Below, one piece after another: positions 55,983 to 64,000 of a stretch of DNA of 64,000 nucleotides (position 1 is the first letter of the stretch; each line of letters starts with the position of its first letter). Under the pieces are notes generated by a model, which saw nothing but the letters and a program-made list of their open reading frames with translations, was not told where the DNA came from and ran no database searches. The translations under genes were made by a program, and so were the position numbers. The DNA is from Novosphingobium kaempferiae (GTDB lineage: Bacteria > Pseudomonadota > Alphaproteobacteria > Sphingomonadales > Sphingomonadaceae): contig NZ_CP089301.1 of assembly GCF_021227995.1 (NCBI RefSeq), forward strand, positions 1,054,001-1,118,000, given 5' to 3'.

Positions 55983-56630
55983 TCAGCCCTTGAGGATCGC
56001 CTCGATCGCGCCGGTGACATCGTCCATCTCGGCCATGCCGTCGACCTTGGCGACGATGCCGCGCGCCTCATAGACCGGCAGGATCGGCGCGGTCTTGGCA
56101 CGGTATTCGGCCATGCGCGTGCGCACGGTCTCGGCATTGTCGTCGGGACGGCGCTTGAATTCGTGCCCGCCGCACTTGTCGCAGGTGTTCTCGACCTTCG
56201 GCTTCTCGAACGTGTCGTGATAGCCCTTGCCGCAGGTGGCGCAGGTGAAGCGGCCGGTGATGCGCTCGACCAGCGCGTCCTCGTTCACTTCCAGCTCGAT
56301 CACATGGTCGAGCTTGCGGCCACGCCCGGCGAGGATCGCGTCGAGCGATTCCGCCTGCGCTTCGGTGCGCGGATAGCCGTCGAAGATGGCGCCGGTGTCG
56401 GCGCCCATCGCGTCCAGTTCGTCGCCGATCAGCGCCGAGACGATCGCGTCAGAGACCAGCTCGCCACGCTCCATGACCGCCTTGGCTTCCAGTCCGGTCG
56501 GCGTCCCCGCCTTGACCGCCGCGCGCAGCATGTCGCCGGTCGAAAGCTGGCGCATGCCGTGCTTCTCGACCAGACGCTGGGCCTGGGTGCCCTTGCCCGC
56601 CCCCGGCGGCCCCAGAAGGATGATGTTCAC
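55983..56630 (-). CDS. adk: adenylate kinase
   Basis: Interconverts AMP, ADP and ATP. The 215-residue protein has the P-loop LGPPGAGKGTQA, AMP-site residues in LSTGDMLRAAV, DGYPRTEAQAE, and a long LID with four cysteines (CATC and CDKC), the zinc-binding version common in alphaproteobacteria. Directly downstream of secY (53 bp), as usual in the spc operon. Confidence 0.97.
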   Translation of the reverse strand: MNIILLGPPGAGKGTQAQRLVEKHGMRQLSTGDMLRAAVKAGTPTGLEAKAVMERGELVSDAIVSALIGDELDAMGADTGAIFDGYPRTEAQAESLDAILAGRGRKLDHVIELEVNEDALVERITGRFTCATCGKGYHDTFEKPKVENTCDKCGGHEFKRRPDDNAETVRTRMAEYRAKTAPILPVYEARGIVAKVDGMAEMDDVTGAIEAILKG

Positions 56631-56683
56631 GCCCTAAATCCCCCTCAGTTTATCGATAGTCGCATGCTTCGGCGTCCCGGCCG

Positions 56684-58051
56684 TCAGCGCATGCGGCCCT
56701 TCAGCTTGGCCTTCTTGATGAGGTCGCCGTACTGGTGCGCCAGCAGGTGCGACTGGATCTGCGTGATCGTATCCACGGTCACGTTGACGACGATCAGCAG
56801 ACTCGTGCCACCCATGAACAGCAGCGGCAAGCCCGTCATCGACAGGAAGTACTCCGGAACCGTGCAGACGATGACCAGATAGGCAGCGCCGATCACGGTG
56901 ATGCGCGTCAGCACATAGTCCAGATACGTCGCGGTGTTCTTGCCCGGACGGATGCCGGGGATGAAGCCGCCGTTCTTCTTCAGGTTCTCCGAGGTCTCCT
57001 CGGGATTGAAGACGACCGCGGTGTAGAAGAAGCAGAAGAACACGATGCCCGCTGCGTAGAGCAGCATGTAGAGCGGCTTGCCGTGGCCCAGGTACTGGTT
57101 GAGCGTGACCACGATCTTGCCCATCGTCGATTCCGGCGTCAGCGCCTTGCCGGCGAACTGGCTGATGGTCAGCGGCAGCAGCAGCAGCGAGCTGGCGAAG
57201 ATCGGCGGGATGACGCCTGCGGTGTTGAGCTTGAGCGGCAGGTGGCTGCGGTCGGCCTGCATCATGCCGCGCTGGGTGGCACGCTTGGGATACTGGATCA
57301 GCAGGCGGCGCGTGGCGCGCTCGAAGAAGCAGATCATCAGGATCATCGCGATCACCAGCGCGATCAGCGCGATGATGAGGATCGAACCCGTGTCGCCCGC
57401 CGAGTAGGCTTGGCCGAGGTTGCTGGCGAACGTCGGCATCTGCGCGACGATGCCCGCCATGATGATGAGCGAGACGCCGTTGCCGATCCCGCGCGACGTG
57501 ATCTGCTCACCCAGCCACAGCAGGAACATGGTGCCGCCGATCAGCGAGATCACCGCGCCGACGCGGAACATGATGCCCGGATCGACGACGGCGCCGAGGC
57601 CGCGCGAAGTCGACAGCGCCTCGAGGCCCGTCGCGATGGCGTAGCCCTGCACGATGCACAGCAGCACGGTGCCGTAGCGGGTGTACTGGTTGAGCTTCTT
57701 GCGCCCGGCCTCGCCCTCCTTCTTCAGCGCGACGAGCGCCGGATGGAGCGAGGCGGCGAGCTGCACCACGATCGAGGCGGTGATGTACGGCATCACGCCG
57801 AGCGCGATCAGGCTCATGCGCGAAAGCGAACCGCCCGAGAAGGTGTTGAACAGGTCGAGGATGCCGCCCTGCGTCTGCAGGTAGAGATCGCGCAGCGCAA
57901 CCGGGTTGACGCCCGGCAGCGGCACGAAGCTCAGGAAGCGGAACACGATCAGCGCGCCGATGGTGAACCAGATGCGGTTCTTCAGCTCGGTGGCCTTGGA
58001 GAAGTTGGCCAGGCTGAGCGTGCTGGCGATGTTGTCGGCGCGTGAAGCCAT
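56684..58051 (-). CDS. secY: preprotein translocase subunit SecY
   Basis: Channel subunit of the Sec translocon, 455 residues and ten membrane helices. Recognisable parts include RIWFTIGALIVFRFLSFVPLPG, SLIALGVMPYITASIVVQL, TRYGTVLLC, and RGIGNGVSLIIMAGIV. ATG 58051 begins the protein. Between rplO (211 bp upstream, with a GC-rich hairpin arms GAGAGGGCG/CGCCCTCTC in the gap) and adk. Confidence 0.98.
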   Translation of the reverse strand: MASRADNIASTLSLANFSKATELKNRIWFTIGALIVFRFLSFVPLPGVNPVALRDLYLQTQGGILDLFNTFSGGSLSRMSLIALGVMPYITASIVVQLAASLHPALVALKKEGEAGRKKLNQYTRYGTVLLCIVQGYAIATGLEALSTSRGLGAVVDPGIMFRVGAVISLIGGTMFLLWLGEQITSRGIGNGVSLIIMAGIVAQMPTFASNLGQAYSAGDTGSILIIALIALVIAMILMICFFERATRRLLIQYPKRATQRGMMQADRSHLPLKLNTAGVIPPIFASSLLLLPLTISQFAGKALTPESTMGKIVVTLNQYLGHGKPLYMLLYAAGIVFFCFFYTAVVFNPEETSENLKKNGGFIPGIRPGKNTATYLDYVLTRITVIGAAYLVIVCTVPEYFLSMTGLPLLFMGGTSLLIVVNVTVDTITQIQSHLLAHQYGDLIKKAKLKGRMR

Positions 58052-58262
58052 GACGTTCTAGAAAGCCTCGAAGAATCTGATCGGACTCGCCCTTAGCGGC
58101 TCATGCCTGCCTTGTCGAACCCGGGAAGGAAACTGGCCATATAGACATTGGGACAAGGTCTGGAAGACCCGCCTGTCGATTCTTGGCGGCCATTACAGCA
58201 AGAGAGGGCGAAGCGCCCGGCGCCCGCCCTCTCGAATTTGCTGTCGCGTATCGCGCCGGAAC

Positions 58263-58742
58263 TTAGGCCGCAGCCTCTTCCTTGGCGGGAACGATGACCG
58301 AGCCGCCGGCCTTCTCGACCGCAGCAACGGCCGAAGCCGAAGCGCCGGCGACGTTGAAGGTGACCTTGGCGGTCAGTTCACCCTTGGCGAGGAGACGCAC
58401 GCCGTCCTTGCCGCCACGGGCGAGGCCGACGGCCTTGAGCGCCGCGTGATCGACCACACCGGTGATGTCCAGCTTGCCCGCGTCGATGAACTTCTGGATG
58501 AGGCCCAGGTTCACTTCCGCGAAGTCCTTGGCGAACTTCTTGTTGTTGAAACCGCGCTTCGGGAGGCGCATGTGGAGCGGCATCTGGCCGCCCTCGAAGC
58601 CGTTGATCGAAACGCCCGAGCGTGCCTTCGCACCCTTCTGGCCGCGGCCGGCGGTCTTGCCCTTGCCCGAGCCGATGCCACGGCCGACGCGCATGCGGCG
58701 GTGACGGGCGCCTGCGTTGTCACGGATGTCGTTCAGTTTCAT
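58263..58742 (-). CDS. rplO: 50S ribosomal protein L15
   Basis: Large-subunit protein of 159 residues: [26 protein letters not shown] start (short form: [16 protein letters not shown]), [37 protein letters not shown], then a C-terminal domain. ATG 58742 is chosen; the frame extends 35 codons upstream without homology. In most bacteria rpmD and rpsE come directly before rplO, but here upstream sequence is a 270-bp interval and then an unrelated lipoprotein gene, so rplO heads this transcript. Confidence 0.97.
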   Translation of the reverse strand: MKLNDIRDNAGARHRRMRVGRGIGSGKGKTAGRGQKGAKARSGVSINGFEGGQMPLHMRLPKRGFNNKKFAKDFAEVNLGLIQKFIDAGKLDITGVVDHAALKAVGLARGGKDGVRLLAKGELTAKVTFNVAGASASAVAAVEKAGGSVIVPAKEEAAA

Positions 58743-58810
58743 GTTCTGCACTCGCTTTCGCTTTGAGTCGCGCTGATAGGAAGCGGCGCCCCTAGCGGAT
58801 GAGTGAGCGG

Positions 58811-58847
58811 TTGTCACGGAAGATTCACGCAATCCTTGCGTGGACAA
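58811..58847 (-). other. leader hairpin upstream of rplO
   Basis: CACGCAA-TCC-TTGCGTG (58826-58842) is a perfect 7-bp stem, extended by TTGTC (58811-58815) and GACAA (58843-58847). It lies 70-105 bp before the rplO start and would fold in the mRNA leader. A ribosomal-protein-responsive element is possible but unproven. Confidence 0.4.
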
Positions 58848-58870
58848 CCTTTAGTTGAAACACAACGTCG

Positions 58871-58903
58871 TATGAAAATCGGATATTATCCCGTATTTTC
58901 ATA
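58871..58903. promoter_or_regulatory. nested AT-rich dyad upstream of rplO
   Basis: Outer arms TATGAAAAT (58871-58879) and ATTTTCATA (58895-58903) are a perfect 9-bp inverted repeat; inside is another perfect dyad, GGATA-T-TATCC (58881-58891). The AT-rich patch stands out in GC-rich surroundings. It could be an operator for the rplO-secY-adk transcript or mark the end of the upstream lipoprotein gene. Confidence 0.45.
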
Positions 58904-59012
58904 CCAATAGACAGAAACCGTGTGACCTTCCACATACGCTTTCCGAACGGGTCCGTGCAACCTCGAGCCCGAGATTGCCCGAATCCCGCTCTGTAGGAAA
59001 GCGCCCCTCCTC

Positions 59013-60212
59013 TCAGCTTCCGCCGCCGAAGCCCACCAGCAGCTTGGCGCTTTCGGGCACGCGCGTGCCGAAGGCGTCGCGCGCCGGGGTCCAGCGCACG
59101 ATCTCGACCGCGAGGCCGCACAGCTCCTTGTCGAACGCGGGCGAAACCGATCCCGGGTCCATCTTGCATTCGGTCGTGTTGCCCTGCTCGTCGACCTGGA
59201 AGTTGAGGTCGTGGCGGCTGAACGACTGGCGGCGCAGCTGCGTGTCGTAGCGCTCCTTCAGCTCGGTCAGCGCGTGGTTGAACTCAACGAGGCTGGCGTC
59301 ATCCCAACGCGGCTTCTGGCGCAGGCTGGCGAACTGCTCCTCTGTCACCAGCGGCCGCATGGCCCGGATGACGCCGTACCAGCGCATGATGCGCGCGATC
59401 TGGAGCGGGGACTGGCGGTCGATGGTCGTCTGGCAGGTGCCGCCGATGGGATCGGCCTTGGCGCGCAGCAGCGCCTGCGCGGCGGGCCAGCGGTGATAGG
59501 CGACCGCCCAGGCGAGCGGCGTCAGGCCGAACAGGTCCGGGCGATCGATCGCCTTGGGATCGCGCTCCAGCAGGATGCCGATGTCGTGGATCGAACCGCG
59601 CCGCGCCGCCGCGCCGAGCCCGTGCTCCATGCGCGCGACGCCCAGTTCGGCGAAGCCATAAGGCTGCTCGATGCCCGCATCCGGGTTCTCCGGCAGCGTC
59701 GGCGCCGGGCCGGCTTTGTCCACCGCGCGGCAGACGTCGGCATAGGGATAGCGCGGGTCGGCCAGCATCGCGGCGTTGTAGCGGCGGCCGAAGCCGGTCA
59801 GCGCGTCGTCGGGCTTCTGCTGCCCGCCCTCGACCTTGCCCTCAGGCACGAACGCGACGGCGCGCACGGTCCAGGGCGAGAGGCCACCGAGCATCCGGCA
59901 CTGCACGCCGTAGGCCTCGGGCGAGATCCCGGTCGCGGTCGTCGCCGCGATCAGACGGTAGTCGCCCGAATCGAGCGCCTTATGCGCTTCGGCAACGGCA
60001 TTGGCGTTGCCATCCTTGAGCTTGCGGCGCAGCGAGATGTCGCTCTTGCGCAACTGCGCGAGGAACTTGGTATCGGCGCGCAGATCGCCGCACTGCGTCA
60101 CCGCAGCCCCCTCGACACCGAGATTGCCCTTGGGCGCATCCTTCGAGCAGGACACCGCGCCGAACGCCCCGAGACACAGGACCGTGGCCGTCAGAAGCCG
60201 CTTGCCGATCAA
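59013..60212 (-). CDS. lipoprotein with ankyrin-like repeats and TonB-C-like domain
   Basis: Protein of 399 residues with lipobox signal (LCLGAFGAVSC). Residues about 205-265 read as ankyrin repeats (GSIHDIGILLERDP, GLTPLAWAVAYHRWPAAQALLRAKADP). The C-terminal part (about 330-395) resembles a TonB C-terminal domain: FQVDEQGNTTECKMDPGSVSPAFDKELCG in parts (DEQGNTTECKM, SPAFDKELC) and RWTPARDAFGTRV. Such combined proteins occur in sphingomonads; a role in envelope assembly or signalling is a guess. On the same strand as rplO but 270 bp upstream of it, with the dyad between. Confidence 0.7.
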   Translation of the reverse strand: MIGKRLLTATVLCLGAFGAVSCSKDAPKGNLGVEGAAVTQCGDLRADTKFLAQLRKSDISLRRKLKDGNANAVAEAHKALDSGDYRLIAATTATGISPEAYGVQCRMLGGLSPWTVRAVAFVPEGKVEGGQQKPDDALTGFGRRYNAAMLADPRYPYADVCRAVDKAGPAPTLPENPDAGIEQPYGFAELGVARMEHGLGAAARRGSIHDIGILLERDPKAIDRPDLFGLTPLAWAVAYHRWPAAQALLRAKADPIGGTCQTTIDRQSPLQIARIMRWYGVIRAMRPLVTEEQFASLRQKPRWDDASLVEFNHALTELKERYDTQLRRQSFSRHDLNFQVDEQGNTTECKMDPGSVSPAFDKELCGLAVEIVRWTPARDAFGTRVPESAKLLVGFGGGS

Positions 60213-60309
60213 GACCTATCCCCGAATGGAACCGGACGCCAAGGCGGCGCCAATGAAGCTGGCGCGAATAGCATAGCCGCGCGCCGTTGGAAGAGTTTAT
60301 CCGCCGGTT

Positions 60310-60352
60310 CCTCCCCGAGCTTGTCTCGGGGAGGTGGCAGCGCGGAGCGCTG
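60310..60352. repeat. palindromic repeat with two hairpins
   Basis: CCTCCCCGAG/CTCGGGGAGG (60310-60334, loop CTTGT) and CAGCGC/GCGCTG (60338-60352) followed by ACGGAGGGG. This double hairpin is a dispersed intergenic element in several sphingomonad genomes. It lies after the helicase gene stop; it may act as its terminator. Confidence 0.7.
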
Positions 60353-60387
60353 ACGGAGGGGGAATGACGCTAGGTCCGGGGGAGGAA

Positions 60388-62853
60388 TTAGCAGCCTCCG
60401 TCCTCTTCCGGCGCGTCCACCCGCATCGCCACCGAGGCAAGGCTCTCCGCCTCCAGCAGCAGGTCGTCGTCCGCCGCGCCCGAGGGCAGGCTCTCGCGCC
60501 CGATCATCGACAGCGCCGGGACCGACAGCGGGCTGATCCGGTCGAGCACCACATGGTCGACCTCCTTTGCCGCCCGGTCGAGCACGTCGGCCACCCGGCC
60601 AACGTCGGTCATGCGCGCACGCGCATCGGCCCAGGCGGCCTCGATAAGCAGGTGGTCGGGCTCGTACTTGCGCAGCACATCGTAGATGAGGTCGGTCGAA
60701 AACGTGACCTGCCGCCCCGACTTGCGCTTGCCGGGTTGCTGCCGCTCGACGAGGCCGGAGATCACCGCCACCTCGCGGAACGCTCGGCGCAGCAGATAGG
60801 ATTGCTGCACCCAGTCGACGAACTCGTGCGTCAGGATGTCGGGCGAAAGCAGCGCGGCGGGATCCTCCACCGGCTTCAGCCCCCAGACCACCAGCGTGTA
60901 GTCGGTCGCCACGAAACCGAGCGGCCCCAACCCGCGATCCTCCATGCGCCGGGTGACCAGCATCCCCAGCGACTGGTTCGCGTTCCACCCCTCGAACGTG
61001 TAGTAGCTCGTATAGGCGAGGCCGCGATGCGGGAAGCTCTCCACCAGCAGCCGCCCCGGCGCGGGCAGGTGCGAGCGCCAGTCCTGCACCTCCAGCCACT
61101 CGCGCACGTCGTCGGGAAAGCGCGCCCACCCCGCCCGGTCGGACAGCATCGCGCGCACCCGGTCGGCCAGATGCGTGGAGATCGGCATGCGCTGACCGGA
61201 ATAGCTGGGAATCGTCGCCGAGCGCTTGGCGGCGCGCACGATCAGCTCCAGATCCTTGAGCGATTCCACTTCGAGGTCCATCCCGGCGAAGCGGAACGTG
61301 TCGCCGGGTTCGAGGCTCGCGCCGAAGCCCTCCTCCACCCGGCCGAGCGAGCGCCCGTTGCGGAAGCGCACGTCGAGCATCTCGGCATCGACGATGATCC
61401 CGGCGTTCAGCCTATGCCGCGCCGCGTGCTCGGGGTGCGTCAGCCGCCATGTCCCATCCCGCTCGCGCACGATGCGCCGGAAGCGGTCGTAGGAGCGCAG
61501 CGCGTAACCGCCGGTAGCGACGAATTCGAGCACGCGCGTGAAAGTCGCCTCGTCGATCCACGCATAGGCCAGCGAGGAGCGCACTTCGGCGAGCAGCGCC
61601 TCCTCCCGGAACGGCCCGGCGCAGGCTATGGCCATCACATGTTGGGCCAGCACGTCGAGCCCGCCGGGGCGGAACGGGTCGCCGTCGCGCTGCCCGTCGC
61701 GCACCGCCTGCTGCGCGGCGAAGGCCTCCAGGAACTCGAAGCGGTTGCCCGGCACCAGCACCGCTTCACTGGGCTGGTCGAGCCGGTGGTTGGCGCGTCC
61801 GATGCGCTGAAGCAGGCGCGAGGAGCCCTTGGGCGCGCCCATCTGCACGACGAGGTCGATGTCCCCCCAGTCGATGCCGAGATCGAGGCTGGCGGTACAG
61901 ACCAGCGCGCGCAGCTTGCCCTCCGCCATCGCCGCCTCGACCTTGCGCCGCGCCTCCCTCGAAAGCGAGCCATGGTGGATGCCGATCGGCAGGTTGCCCT
62001 CGTTGGCGTCCCACAGTTCCTGGAAGATGTACTCCGCCAGAAAGCGCGTGTTGGTGAAGACCAGCGTGGTGCGATGGGCGCGGATCTGCTCGATCAGTTG
62101 CGGGATCGCCCATGTCGCCGCGTGGCCGCTCCACGGGATGCGCTCCTCGCGCGGGAGGAGGATGTCGACCTCGGGCTCGGCGCCGGGCTCGCCCTCGACC
62201 AGTTCGACGGTATCGATCTCGCCCCAGGGCGCCAGCCAGCCGCGATACTCGTCCGGGTTGGCGAGCGTGGCGGAGAGCGCGACGCGCTGCAGCGCCGGGT
62301 TGATCGCCTGCAGCCGCGCCAGCGACAGCGCCAGAAGGTCGCCGCGCTTGCCGGTGGCGAAGGCGTGAACCTCGTCGATCACCACGCGCTGGAGGCCCGC
62401 GAACAGGTCGGGTGCCTCGGGATAGCTCAGCAGCAGCGAGAGCGATTCCGGCGTCGTCAGCAGGACATGCGGCGGGCGCGCGCGCTGGCGGGCCTTGCGG
62501 TCGGAGGGCGTGTCGCCGCTGCGTGTCTCGACGCGGATCGGCAGTCCGATCTCCTCGATCGGCGCGATGAGGTTGCGCTGCACGTCGGTCGCCAGCGCCT
62601 TCAGCGGCGAGACGTAGAGCGTGTGCAGGCCCTCGGGCGGCTTGGCGCCATCAAGGCGCGAAGGGCAGAAAGCGGCCAGCGTCGGCAGGAAGCCGGACAG
62701 CGTCTTGCCCGCCCCGGTATCGGCGACGAGCAGCGCATGATGCCCCCGGTCCGCCGCCGCGAGCATGTCCTGCTGGTGCCGCCGTACCCGCCAGCCGCGC
62801 GAATCGAACCAGCCGGCGATCTCGGGCGGGATCTGCATGGCCGGGGTCGTCAT
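60388..62853 (-). CDS. ligase-associated DEXH-box DNA helicase (Lhr-like)
   Basis: Superfamily 2 helicase of 821 residues. Motifs visible: Q-region RRHQQDML, Walker A ADTGAGKT, PLKALATDVQRNL (motif Ia), TTPESL, DEVH box (VIDEVHAFATGKRG), SATL (motif III), and TASLDLGIDWG with QRIGRANHRLDQPSE (motifs V and VI). Then a C-terminal Lhr-type domain (RMEDRGLGPLGFVATDY, VSGLVERQQPGKRKSGRQVTFSTDL as shorter parts). Family usually partners an ATP-dependent DNA ligase and a metallo-beta-lactamase-like exonuclease in repair; neither is in the window. ATG 62853 begins the conserved region; no strong ribosome site. Confidence 0.92.
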   Translation of the reverse strand: MTTPAMQIPPEIAGWFDSRGWRVRRHQQDMLAAADRGHHALLVADTGAGKTLSGFLPTLAAFCPSRLDGAKPPEGLHTLYVSPLKALATDVQRNLIAPIEEIGLPIRVETRSGDTPSDRKARQRARPPHVLLTTPESLSLLLSYPEAPDLFAGLQRVVIDEVHAFATGKRGDLLALSLARLQAINPALQRVALSATLANPDEYRGWLAPWGEIDTVELVEGEPGAEPEVDILLPREERIPWSGHAATWAIPQLIEQIRAHRTTLVFTNTRFLAEYIFQELWDANEGNLPIGIHHGSLSREARRKVEAAMAEGKLRALVCTASLDLGIDWGDIDLVVQMGAPKGSSRLLQRIGRANHRLDQPSEAVLVPGNRFEFLEAFAAQQAVRDGQRDGDPFRPGGLDVLAQHVMAIACAGPFREEALLAEVRSSLAYAWIDEATFTRVLEFVATGGYALRSYDRFRRIVRERDGTWRLTHPEHAARHRLNAGIIVDAEMLDVRFRNGRSLGRVEEGFGASLEPGDTFRFAGMDLEVESLKDLELIVRAAKRSATIPSYSGQRMPISTHLADRVRAMLSDRAGWARFPDDVREWLEVQDWRSHLPAPGRLLVESFPHRGLAYTSYYTFEGWNANQSLGMLVTRRMEDRGLGPLGFVATDYTLVVWGLKPVEDPAALLSPDILTHEFVDWVQQSYLLRRAFREVAVISGLVERQQPGKRKSGRQVTFSTDLIYDVLRKYEPDHLLIEAAWADARARMTDVGRVADVLDRAAKEVDHVVLDRISPLSVPALSMIGRESLPSGAADDDLLLEAESLASVAMRVDAPEEDGGC

Positions 62854-62954
62854 GACGGGCGTTTCATTTCGGGCATCGGACAAGGCATAGCGGTACGCCG
62901 ATGGAAAAGCACCGCAGTGGATGTGGTTTCCGGCTGGCGGATCGGCGCGCGATC

Positions 62955-64000
62955 CTACGCGTGCCTGGAGATGCCGGAGGCGGCAAGCTGCCGATCGATC
63001 TCGGCGACCAGCCGCTCCAGACCCTCCGGCGTGGCGCTCTCGGCGCGGGCGGTGAGTGCGGCCTGCGTGTGCGATGCCCGCAGCAGCCACCAGCCGTCCT
63101 CGGTGTCCACTCGGACCCCGTCAAGGCTGTTCAGGTGCGCCTCTGTACCGTTCAGTCGCGCCCTGATCTCCTCGACGACAGCGAACTTTCGCGCATCCGG
63201 AACGGCGAAGCGCAGCTCCGGCGTGTTGCACATCGAGGGTACGGAATCGCGCAATTCCGCCACGGAAGCCCCCATCCGCACACTCGCCGCGACCAGCCGC
63301 AGCGCCGCATAAAGCCCATCGTCGAACCCGAACCAGTCATCGGCGAAAAAGAAGTGCCCACTGGTCTCCCCGCCCAGCAAAGCACCGGTTTCCTTCATTC
63401 TGGACTTGATGTGCGAATGCCCGGAAGGCGCCATTTCCGGCACTCCACCGAGTTTTTGCACCGTATCAAACACCGTCCGCGAAGCCTTCACATCGGCAAT
63501 CACCCGCGCCCCAGGCCGCCGCGCGAGCACATCCCGCGCGAAAATCGCCAGCAACCGGTCGGCATCGACAACGCGACCCTGCCCATCGACGACGCCGATC
63601 CGGTCCGCATCCCCGTCGAAAGCTACTCCGAAATCGAGGTTCTTCGCCGCGACGAGGGCACGCAGGTCTGCGAGATTGCTTTCGATCGTGGGGTCCGGGT
63701 GGTGGTTCGGAAACCGCCCGTCCACTTCGGAGAAGAGCAGATGGTGTTCGCCCGGCAGTCGCGAAGTCAGGAGTTCCAGGGCGGGACCAGCCGCACCATT
63801 GCCCGCATCCCAGCCGATGCGCAGCGCGGAGATGTGATCGATATCCGAAATCCCGTCGAGCAAACGCGCGACGTAGGCGGGCAGCACGCCGAGGTCCGTA
63901 ACCTGTCCGAACTGTTCGGCTTCGATTCCGCCACCTGTCGCGGCAATCTGGCCCAGCGCCGTGATTTGCGGACCGAAGAACGGAGAGCCCCCAAGTACCA
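62955..64000 (-). CDS. phosphomannomutase/phosphoglucomutase, 5' part beyond the window
   Basis: Partial alpha-D-phosphohexomutase: the frame stays open to base 64000, so the N-terminal part with the phosphoserine loop (TASHNP) is outside. Visible are the metal-binding loop FDGDADRIG, the sugar-specificity loop GGETSGHFF, and the C-terminal domain ending RLVAEIDRQLAASGI. An internal GTG at 63887 has been proposed as a start by open-frame logic, but upstream codons continue the family sequence (GGSPFFGPQITALG), so the true start is outside. Makes mannose-1-phosphate or glucose-1-phosphate for envelope polysaccharides. Confidence 0.88.
   Translation of the reverse strand, partial: VLGGSPFFGPQITALGQIAATGGGIEAEQFGQVTDLGVLPAYVARLLDGISDIDHISALRIGWDAGNGAAGPALELLTSRLPGEHHLLFSEVDGRFPNHHPDPTIESNLADLRALVAAKNLDFGVAFDGDADRIGVVDGQGRVVDADRLLAIFARDVLARRPGARVIADVKASRTVFDTVQKLGGVPEMAPSGHSHIKSRMKETGALLGGETSGHFFFADDWFGFDDGLYAALRLVAASVRMGASVAELRDSVPSMCNTPELRFAVPDARKFAVVEEIRARLNGTEAHLNSLDGVRVDTEDGWWLLRASHTQAALTARAESATPEGLERLVAEIDRQLAASGISRHA

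Noticed and set aside
60334..63312. 992-codon plus-strand open frame opposite the helicase
   Set aside because: It is the antisense shadow of the Lhr-type helicase, which has complete helicase motifs; the plus frame is rich in Arg, His and Gln without any domain.

Overview
The window is a GC-rich chromosomal segment from an alphaproteobacterium, most likely order Sphingomonadales and possibly Novosphingobium-like. This rests on a compact crtY-crtI-crtB carotenoid cluster, a FecA-like TonB receptor and a separate BtuB, a TorF-type porin, an mdh-sucD-sucA-sucB-lpd block, and dispersed palindromic repeats of kinds common in sphingomonads. Taxonomy is inferred from gene content, not from a marker-gene search. 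No rRNA, tRNA, prophage, IS element or CRISPR array was found.

Layout. 0.2-3.1 kb: large TonB-dependent receptor with an N-terminal STN domain. 3.3-5.6 kb: tight three-gene operon of a DUF2235 alpha/beta hydrolase, a helical lipoprotein and a small helical protein. 5.6-6.4 kb: DnaQ-like exonuclease. 6.5-11.9 kb: catabolic-looking group on the minus strand (LigB-type dioxygenase, AtzG-like small protein, amidase-like protein lacking catalytic residues, amidohydrolase) with a divergent MFS transporter. 11.9-14.0 kb: UDG-family protein, MipA-type outer membrane protein, GNAT acetyltransferase. 14.1-18.7 kb: crtY, crtI, a Tdi1/DUF1851-like gene, a LOG-type phosphoribohydrolase and crtB. 18.8-28.9 kb: small membrane protein, Bcr/CflA transporter, dinB, two small secreted paralogues, UbiB-type kinase, RlpA, btuB behind a cobalamin riboswitch, SleB-type hydrolase, and a small gene with a structured leader.

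29.6-37.5 kb: central carbon metabolism (malate dehydrogenase, succinyl-CoA synthetase alpha subunit, all three components of 2-oxoglutarate dehydrogenase); sucC is absent here. 37.6-43.2 kb: mostly envelope and secreted proteins, one behind two adjacent perfect palindromes. 43.3-49.0 kb: cytochrome P450, TRIC-type channel, phosphotransferase, IclR regulator and acyl-AMP ligase. A near-palindromic 14-bp motif lies before both iclR and the ligase and is a candidate IclR operator. 49.1-52.0 kb: secreted hypothetical protein and prolyl oligopeptidase.

52.1-58.7 kb: the end of the spc/alpha ribosomal region on the minus strand (rplO, secY, adk, rpsM, rpsK, rpoA, rplQ). It is interrupted: nothing ribosomal precedes rplO, a secreted SRPBCC-like gene sits between adk and rpsM, and a terminator separates rpoA from rplQ. 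59.0-64.0 kb: ankyrin/TonB-C-like lipoprotein, Lhr-type helicase, and a phosphomannomutase cut by the window edge.

I found no complete defence system or obviously unprecedented machine. The best leads are the residue-stripped amidase with its intact AtzG-like partner, the DUF2235 operon, the IclR-linked motif, the crt cluster with two TTGA start/stop overlaps, and several unexplained palindromes and structured leaders.
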